This document shows positions 59,244 through 64,000 of a stretch of 64,000 bases of DNA, piece by piece. The translations under genes were made by a program, and so were the position numbers. The stretch is from contig JBLIGQ010000004.1 of assembly GCA_047636995.1 (NCBI GenBank), forward strand, positions 55,460-119,459, given 5' to 3'. This stretch comes from JAQWQB01 sp047636995. Lineage in GTDB: Bacteria; Bacteroidota; Bacteroidia; Flavobacteriales_D; Sanyastnellaceae. The notes beneath the pieces are model-generated. The model ran no database searches. It had not been told where the DNA came from and saw nothing but the letters and a program-made list of their open reading frames with translations. Positions within the stretch are counted from its first letter, which is position 1. Each line of letters starts with the position of its first letter.

Positions 59244-59765
59244 ATGAAACTAAGTGGAGAAAAATGCTTTCTCAGGGCCATTGAACCGCATGACACTGAG
59301 CATTTCTTTCGTTGGGAAAACGACACTCACAACTGGCTTGTAAGTGGAACGACAGCGCCCTTTTCAAAACATGATCTGGAGCGCTATATTACGGGCATTC
59401 GGGACATTTATGCTGATAAACAATTGCGCTTGGTTATTTCTACGAAAGCTCGTCCGGTTGGCGCTATAGACTTGTTCGATTTTGACCCTACTCACAGACG
59501 CGCGGGCGTTGGAATCTTGATTGGCGAAAAAGAAGAAAGGCAGCAAGGCATTGCCCATGATGCCCTTGGCATTATCATTAAATATGGTTTTGATGTTTTG
59601 CAACTCCATCAGATTTATGCCAATATCCCCGCAAATAATGAAGCAAGTATTGCGTTATTTGAAAAAGCAGGTTTTAAAAAGGCAGGCGCAAGAAAAGACT
59701 GGCTCAACACGAGCAAAGGATGGATAGACGAGTTGATTTATCAACTAATTAATACCGAAGAATGA
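59244..59765 (+). CDS. GNAT-family N-acetyltransferase (RimJ/SpeG-like)
   Basis: 173 residues. LRAIEPHDTEHFFRWENDT, a block RRAGVGILIGEKEERQQGIA with the acetyl-CoA binding loop, and NEASIALFEKAGFKKAGARK are typical of the RimJ/SpeG group that acetylates protein N termini, spermidine or small amines. Substrate unknown. The TGA overlaps the mltG ATG by 4 bases, indicating coupling. Confidence 0.9.
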   Translation: MKLSGEKCFLRAIEPHDTEHFFRWENDTHNWLVSGTTAPFSKHDLERYITGIRDIYADKQLRLVISTKARPVGAIDLFDFDPTHRRAGVGILIGEKEERQQGIAHDALGIIIKYGFDVLQLHQIYANIPANNEASIALFEKAGFKKAGARKDWLNTSKGWIDELIYQLINTEE

Positions 59766-60781
59766 AGAAGATTGCATTGATGGTATTCCTTGCCCTACTC
59801 ATTGCTGGCGTTTTTGGATACACCTACTACAAAGATGTTACAGAACCGAATACTGCATTTTCAAAACCTCAAAAAGCACTATACATTGGCACCAATAGTA
59901 CATTTGAAGACCTTCTGAACCAACTAGTTGGCGACTCAATTATTGCTGATACAGCTTCTTTCTTGTGGGTTGCTGAACAAAAGAATTTTTTTAACAATGT
60001 CAAGCCAGGCCATTACATAATTAACAATGGTGCCAGCAACAACGATCTTGTTAACCTCCTCAGAAGCGGAAATCAAACGCCCATCAAATTAATCTTCAAT
60101 GCTGCACGCACGCCACAGGAATTAGCGGGGAAATTAGCAGATCAACTTGAAGCGGATAGCATATCCCTTCTGCAAGCTTTAACATCAGAAGACTTGGCAA
60201 AAGAATATGGATTCAACAAAGAGTCTTACCGCACCATGTTCATTCCTAACACCTATGAAATATGGTGGAATACAGATGCAAATGGGTTCGTTGAAAAAAT
60301 GGCGATCGAGTACAAAAAGTTTTGGAATGAAAAAAAAATCGCTGCAGCGAAAGAACGTGGTCTGAGTCAATCTGAAGTTGGAATTCTGGCCGCTATTGTA
60401 AAAGCTGAAACAGCAATGCGAAGCGAAGCACCAATTGTTGCTGGTCTTTATTTAAACCGACTGGAACGCGGCATTCCTCTTCAAGCTGACCCGACGCTCA
60501 TTTATGCCTCTGGTGATTTCACCATCAAGCGTGTATTAGACAAGCACAAAGAAATTGAATCTCCCTACAACACATACAAATATGGTGGATTACCTCCGGG
60601 GCCAATAAACTACCCTGATGTGAACTACCTCCAAGCAGTGTTGTCACCAGAAAAGCACAATTACATCTATATGTGTGCTAAAGCCGACTTCAGTGGATCC
60701 CATAATTTCAGTAAATCATTGCGTCAACACAATGTATATGCACGAGAATATGTGCGGGCAATTCGAAAAGCTGGGTATTAA
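59762..60781 (+). CDS. mltG: Endolytic murein transglycosylase MltG
   Basis: 339 residues. A membrane anchor (~4-20) precedes a LysM-like region and the YceG catalytic domain. Catalytic Glu216 is in ILAAIVKAETAMRSEAPIVA, followed by LQADPTLIYA, SPYNTYKYGGLPPGPI and the late family motif HNYIYMCAKADFSGSHNFS. MltG cuts nascent glycan strands and sets their length. Coupled to the GNAT gene by a 4-base overlap. Convergent with the hybrid histidine kinase gene (9 bp apart). Confidence 0.95.
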   Translation: MKKIALMVFLALLIAGVFGYTYYKDVTEPNTAFSKPQKALYIGTNSTFEDLLNQLVGDSIIADTASFLWVAEQKNFFNNVKPGHYIINNGASNNDLVNLLRSGNQTPIKLIFNAARTPQELAGKLADQLEADSISLLQALTSEDLAKEYGFNKESYRTMFIPNTYEIWWNTDANGFVEKMAIEYKKFWNEKKIAAAKERGLSQSEVGILAAIVKAETAMRSEAPIVAGLYLNRLERGIPLQADPTLIYASGDFTIKRVLDKHKEIESPYNTYKYGGLPPGPINYPDVNYLQAVLSPEKHNYIYMCAKADFSGSHNFSKSLRQHNVYAREYVRAIRKAGY

Positions 60782-60790
60782 GCCAATGTC

Positions 60791-63004
60791 TTAATCGTCA
60801 TTTAAGTTCGGAAACCACTCATTGATTTTAGCATTGAGCTCATCTGCATCCAGTGGTTTAGGAAGGTAATCATCCATTCCCGAATTGAGGCATGCTTTTC
60901 GTTCAACTGCATTTGGTAGTTCGCTCATCCCTATGATTACGGGAGCCTCCTGCCCGTTGAGCATTTTCTTGATTTTTTCAGTTGTCTGTTGCCCACTCAA
61001 ATCAGGCATATCAATGTCCATCAAAATCAAATCAAAATTCTGATTGGTCATTTTCTCTAGCACTTCTAATCCACTGTAAGCTTTCTTCGCTCTAAAGCCA
61101 ATTACTTCTAAAGTCTTTGATACTACCGCCTGATGAATTTCATTGTCTTCAGCAATCAAAATATCCAAGTCCCGGTATGTGTCGCGTTGAACATCAATTT
61201 TTGCCTTATGCTTTTCACCCACAGATTTAGGTGTTACTGCAAAACCTAAATTTTGTTGAATTACCTCAAGCAGCTTCTTGGGCTTCACAGGCTTCGTGAG
61301 GTAACTATTCCACTCTTCTTCTTGCTCATTCAAAACAGAGGTCCCCATGCTAGAGAGAACGATGATTGGCAATTCTTCTTTTGAATAATGGAGGCGAATG
61401 CTTGCTGTTAAGGCTCTTCCATCAAGCCTTGGCATTTGCATATCTAGCAAGCAAAAATCAAATTTCTTTAGATTCTCTATTATTTCAACCACCAACTCTG
61501 GACTATTAAATGGCGTAGCCTGAATTCCCCAATTGCTGAGCTGCTTTACTAAGATTTTAAGGTTGGTTGTGTTGTCATCTACAATCAATGCTTTTAAGCC
61601 TTTTAGCTGGCTAATTTCTGGAACGTGAAGCCCATTGCCCACTACTTCAGAAATAAGGGTGAATGAAAAAGTACTCCCTTTCCCTATCACACTTTCAACC
61701 CAAATCCGCCCGCCCATAAGCTGAACCAATTTTTTGCAAATCGCAAGGCCAAGGCCCGTGCCTCCATACCTTCTTGTGGTAGAAGAATCTGCTTGAGTAA
61801 AAGATTGAAACAAATGATTTACCTGATCAGAATCTAACCCAATCCCGGTGTCCTTTATTGAGACACACAATTGCTGAAAATCATGCTCTTCCAGTATATT
61901 TTCTACCCGCAATAACACCTCCCCTTTATCTGTGAATTTGATGGCATTGTTGAGCAGGTTAATGACCACTTGCTTTAATCTTGTGCTATCTCCCTTTACG
62001 AGCACGGGAACGTTTGGCTCAACATACATCATGAGCTCCAACTTTTTCTCAAGTGCTGTGGGTTTCAGCAAATCAAAAACTTCTTCAAGCGCAGGAATGA
62101 ATTCAAAAACTTCACTTTCAAGATCAATTTTTCCACTTTCGATCTTGGAATAATCTAAAATGTCATTGATGATCACCAATAAATTTTCAGATGAACCTTT
62201 AATTGTTTTGACGAACTCAGACTGCTGCTCATTCAATTCTGTTTTTTGTAGTAAATCAGACATCCCCAAGATTCCGTTCATTGGTGTCCGAATCTCATGG
62301 CTCATGTTCGCTAGAAAATCAGATTTGATCTGGTTCACTTTCTCCAAATTGCGGTTCAAGAAAACAAGTTCTTCATTCTGAATGCGTGATTTCAGCAGGA
62401 TTGGTCTGATTAAAAACATAAACGCGAAGAACAGAACTGCCACAGTAATGAGCGCTAAGCTCCAACTTATTACTCTTAGGTTCTGAATCTTATCAGCACT
62501 TTCTTTGGTATACTGATGAACAACTCTGTCCATTAAATCTTGATAAGGTTCGTCATTCCTCAATAACGCCACAACTTCTTTTTCAACTCCAACACCTTCC
62601 TTTTTAAGCAGAGAATTGACGTTCTCTTCAATGGCATAAAAAACAGGATTGACCTCATCAAGAAGTCGATTGATCTCTTCGGAGTTATCTCCTTCCAATT
62701 TCAACGATGGACTCCCTTGAATCAAGCCTCGGTGGCTATTCCTCCATCGATTAACGATCACTTGCAGGTCTTGTATTTCAGACTTAGCGGGAACAACATT
62801 GCGCTGATTATAGTGCATTTCCAAAGCTGACTTGGCCATTTCCTGCACGAGCGTGCGTTGTCTTCCAGCAATATTTATTTCCATGCCTGCATTTTCTTGA
62901 TCTGTTAACCTTGAGTTAATGATCAATTGTGACAGCACGATCAAAAAGACGATCGACGACAGGAAAATTAGATAGAACTTAGAGTATTGGGTGCGTTGGG
63001 CCAT
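60791..63004 (-). CDS. Hybrid histidine kinase with PilJ-like sensor and two receiver domains
   Basis: 737 residues. TM1 ~10-30, a PilJ/type IV pilus MCP-like periplasmic sensor (~38-170; MEINIAGRQRTLVQEMAKSA is the signature), TM2 ~180-200, a short coiled coil, HisKA with His236 in MSHEIRTPMNG, HATPase_c with DSTRLKQVVINLLNNAIKFT and GGTGLGLAICKKL, then two REC domains (phospho-Asp in FCLLDMQMP and LILMDIDMP). No HPt domain. The output partner is not in the window. A TACCTTTG lies 26 bp upstream of the ATG. Confidence 0.94.
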   Translation of the reverse strand: MAQRTQYSKFYLIFLSSIVFLIVLSQLIINSRLTDQENAGMEINIAGRQRTLVQEMAKSALEMHYNQRNVVPAKSEIQDLQVIVNRWRNSHRGLIQGSPSLKLEGDNSEEINRLLDEVNPVFYAIEENVNSLLKKEGVGVEKEVVALLRNDEPYQDLMDRVVHQYTKESADKIQNLRVISWSLALITVAVLFFAFMFLIRPILLKSRIQNEELVFLNRNLEKVNQIKSDFLANMSHEIRTPMNGILGMSDLLQKTELNEQQSEFVKTIKGSSENLLVIINDILDYSKIESGKIDLESEVFEFIPALEEVFDLLKPTALEKKLELMMYVEPNVPVLVKGDSTRLKQVVINLLNNAIKFTDKGEVLLRVENILEEHDFQQLCVSIKDTGIGLDSDQVNHLFQSFTQADSSTTRRYGGTGLGLAICKKLVQLMGGRIWVESVIGKGSTFSFTLISEVVGNGLHVPEISQLKGLKALIVDDNTTNLKILVKQLSNWGIQATPFNSPELVVEIIENLKKFDFCLLDMQMPRLDGRALTASIRLHYSKEELPIIVLSSMGTSVLNEQEEEWNSYLTKPVKPKKLLEVIQQNLGFAVTPKSVGEKHKAKIDVQRDTYRDLDILIAEDNEIHQAVVSKTLEVIGFRAKKAYSGLEVLEKMTNQNFDLILMDIDMPDLSGQQTTEKIKKMLNGQEAPVIIGMSELPNAVERKACLNSGMDDYLPKPLDADELNAKINEWFPNLNDD

Positions 63005-63030
63005 AGCTTAAACTGGACGCTCTGTTCACG

Positions 63031-63038
63031 CAAAGGTA
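63031..63038 (-). promoter_or_regulatory. -7 element of the hybrid kinase
   Basis: TACCTTTG, an exact TAnnTTTG match, 26 bp before the ATG at 63004. It suggests the kinase is not only transcribed from the upstream kinase gene. Confidence 0.55.
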
Positions 63039-63063
63039 ACAAATAGCACGGGCACTGGTGACA

Positions 63064-64000
63064 TCAAAAGCGTGATTTCACATTATCAGTAATGATTGAA
63101 TTGAGAACACCTTTCAATTCATCCATATTGATGGGTTTGGAGATGAAACCAACCATGCCCACTTGCTTGCAACGCTCACGATCTTTATCCATTACATTGG
63201 CGGTCATTGCAATGATTGGAGGTTTTCGCCCTTTAAATTCTTCTTCAGAAAGAAGCAGTTCCGTGGCTTCCAAGCCATCCATTTCAGGCATTTGGATATC
63301 CATGAAAATGACATCAAAATTCGCTTTCCGCACAGCATCTAACACTTCGATTCCATTTTTGACAATGGTAGCGTCAATCCCCATGTTCGCTAAGATCTTA
63401 AAAATAACTTGTTGATTGATTAAGTTATCTTCTGCAACCAGAACAGATAAGTGATTGCTAATTACTTCTTCTGCCTCATCTTGTTTTTTAGCAGGCACAC
63501 CCGTTTCTTCTGCATCAGGAATGCTCAGCTCAAGGCTAAATGCAAATTGGGAACCTTCACTTAAAACACTTGTGACCGAGACTTCCCCGCCCATAAGTTC
63601 AATTAGATTTTTACTAATTGCCAGTCCGAGACCTGTTCCTCCATATTTCCGGGTGGTACTCGAATCAATCTGCGAGAAACTCTTAAAGAGGTAATCCATT
63701 TTATCATCAGGAATACCAATACCGGTGTCAGTGATGGTAAACGATAAAACTAGTTTTTCACCAATCAACTTCTGATTTTTCAGAGAAAGATCAATGCTTC
63801 CTTCTTGGGTGAACTTAATGGCATTCCCCAATAGGTTGATTAATATTTGCTGAATACGTGTTGAATCTCCAAGCACGAACTGAGGAACATCTGAGGCAAT
63901 GCGTTTTGTTAATCGAAGCTGTTTCTTCAATATTTGAGGTTGTACCATCTGCATGACCTCATTGATTAATTGATGCAAATCAAATGTTCGCTGCTCTAAG
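63064..64000 (-). CDS. Hybrid histidine kinase, C-terminal part (5' end outside window)
   Basis: The frame is open to the right edge, with LEQRTFDLHQLINEV at the cut, so the start lies beyond. The visible ~312 residues comprise most of an HATPase_c domain (GDSTRIQQILINLLGNAIKF, ITDTGIGIPDD, KYGGTGLGLAISKNLIELMG) and one receiver domain (VLVAEDNLINQQVI, phospho-Asp in VIFMDIQMPEMDG, conserved Lys in FISKPINMDEL). The HisKA dimerisation helix and sensor are not visible. The HATPase sequence closely resembles that of the downstream kinase. Confidence 0.92.
   Translation of the reverse strand, partial: LEQRTFDLHQLINEVMQMVQPQILKKQLRLTKRIASDVPQFVLGDSTRIQQILINLLGNAIKFTQEGSIDLSLKNQKLIGEKLVLSFTITDTGIGIPDDKMDYLFKSFSQIDSSTTRKYGGTGLGLAISKNLIELMGGEVSVTSVLSEGSQFAFSLELSIPDAEETGVPAKKQDEAEEVISNHLSVLVAEDNLINQQVIFKILANMGIDATIVKNGIEVLDAVRKANFDVIFMDIQMPEMDGLEATELLLSEEEFKGRKPPIIAMTANVMDKDRERCKQVGMVGFISKPINMDELKGVLNSIITDNVKSRF

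Overview
This window looks like a chromosomal segment of a Bacteroidota (Bacteroidetes) bacterium, probably a marine or aquatic relative of Flavobacteriales. Supporting signs are the recurrent Bacteroidota -7 promoter element TAnnTTTG, the near absence of Shine-Dalgarno sequences, type IX secretion sorting domains on secreted proteins, a PorE-like TPR/PD40 protein, a TonB receptor with an N-terminal carboxypeptidase-regulatory-like domain, BshC (bacillithiol), and a GNAT-nitrilase fusion of a kind known from this phylum. The DNA is moderately AT-rich and gene-dense with many 4-base stop/start overlaps. No IS element, prophage, CRISPR array, rRNA or intact tRNA was seen.

Layout. 1-8.6 kb: a partial sterol-desaturase-family gene, an ABC-F ATPase, a 550-bp palindrome-rich repeat cluster, hutH (minus), an active/inactive M16 peptidase pair, and a small beta-barrel protein. 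8.7-18.6 kb: ftsE, two glycosyltransferases, a DEDDh exonuclease, a TPR/PD40/OmpA-like protein, a 2-oxoacid dehydrogenase E2, and recR coupled to a large glycosyltransferase fusion. 18.7-26.9 kb: a sodium:solute symporter, the aminotransferase-heptose kinase-K+ channel operon, menG/ubiE-aroA behind a short leader ORF, and a small HAD phosphatase. 27-33.3 kb (minus): bshC, a T9SS-exported protein, an ECF sigma/anti-sigma-like/beta-barrel operon, and an ACMSD-type decarboxylase. 33.7-44.3 kb: GNAT-nitrilase, AraC regulator, pirin, nitroreductase, an orphan peptide-binding lipoprotein, a MORN-like protein, a TonB receptor and an ABC exporter. 44.3-53.1 kb: two large repeat-rich secreted proteins (LVIP/MopE/dockerin-like and a five-copy FAS1 protein), an SDR epimerase, a photolyase behind an attenuator-like leader, and a CoA-transferase. 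53.1-58.8 kb (minus): a capsule/exopolysaccharide operon (Wza-like, Wzc-like kinase, rfbC, polyprenyl-phosphate GlcNAc-1-P transferase, lytic transglycosylase). 58.9-64 kb: CoA-binding protein, GNAT, mltG, and two hybrid histidine kinases, the last cut by the window end.

Functional themes are cell-envelope construction (capsule export, glycosyltransferases, MltG and SLT transglycosylases, heptose kinase), secretion and display of surface proteins through T9SS, and core metabolism (menaquinone, shikimate, histidine and kynurenine-type catabolism, bacillithiol).

The most interesting signals are: a REP/BIME-like palindrome cluster with GTAG heads; at least nine promoters placed 4-5 bases from the start codon, implying leaderless mRNAs; a leader peptide plus tandem hairpins and a terminator before the photolyase; a short ORF overlapping the TTG start of menG; a 411-bp five-copy near-identical FAS1 array; and an ABC-F protein with one composite ATP site degenerate on both faces. 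All calls come from reading the sequence and recalling family features; no database search was run.
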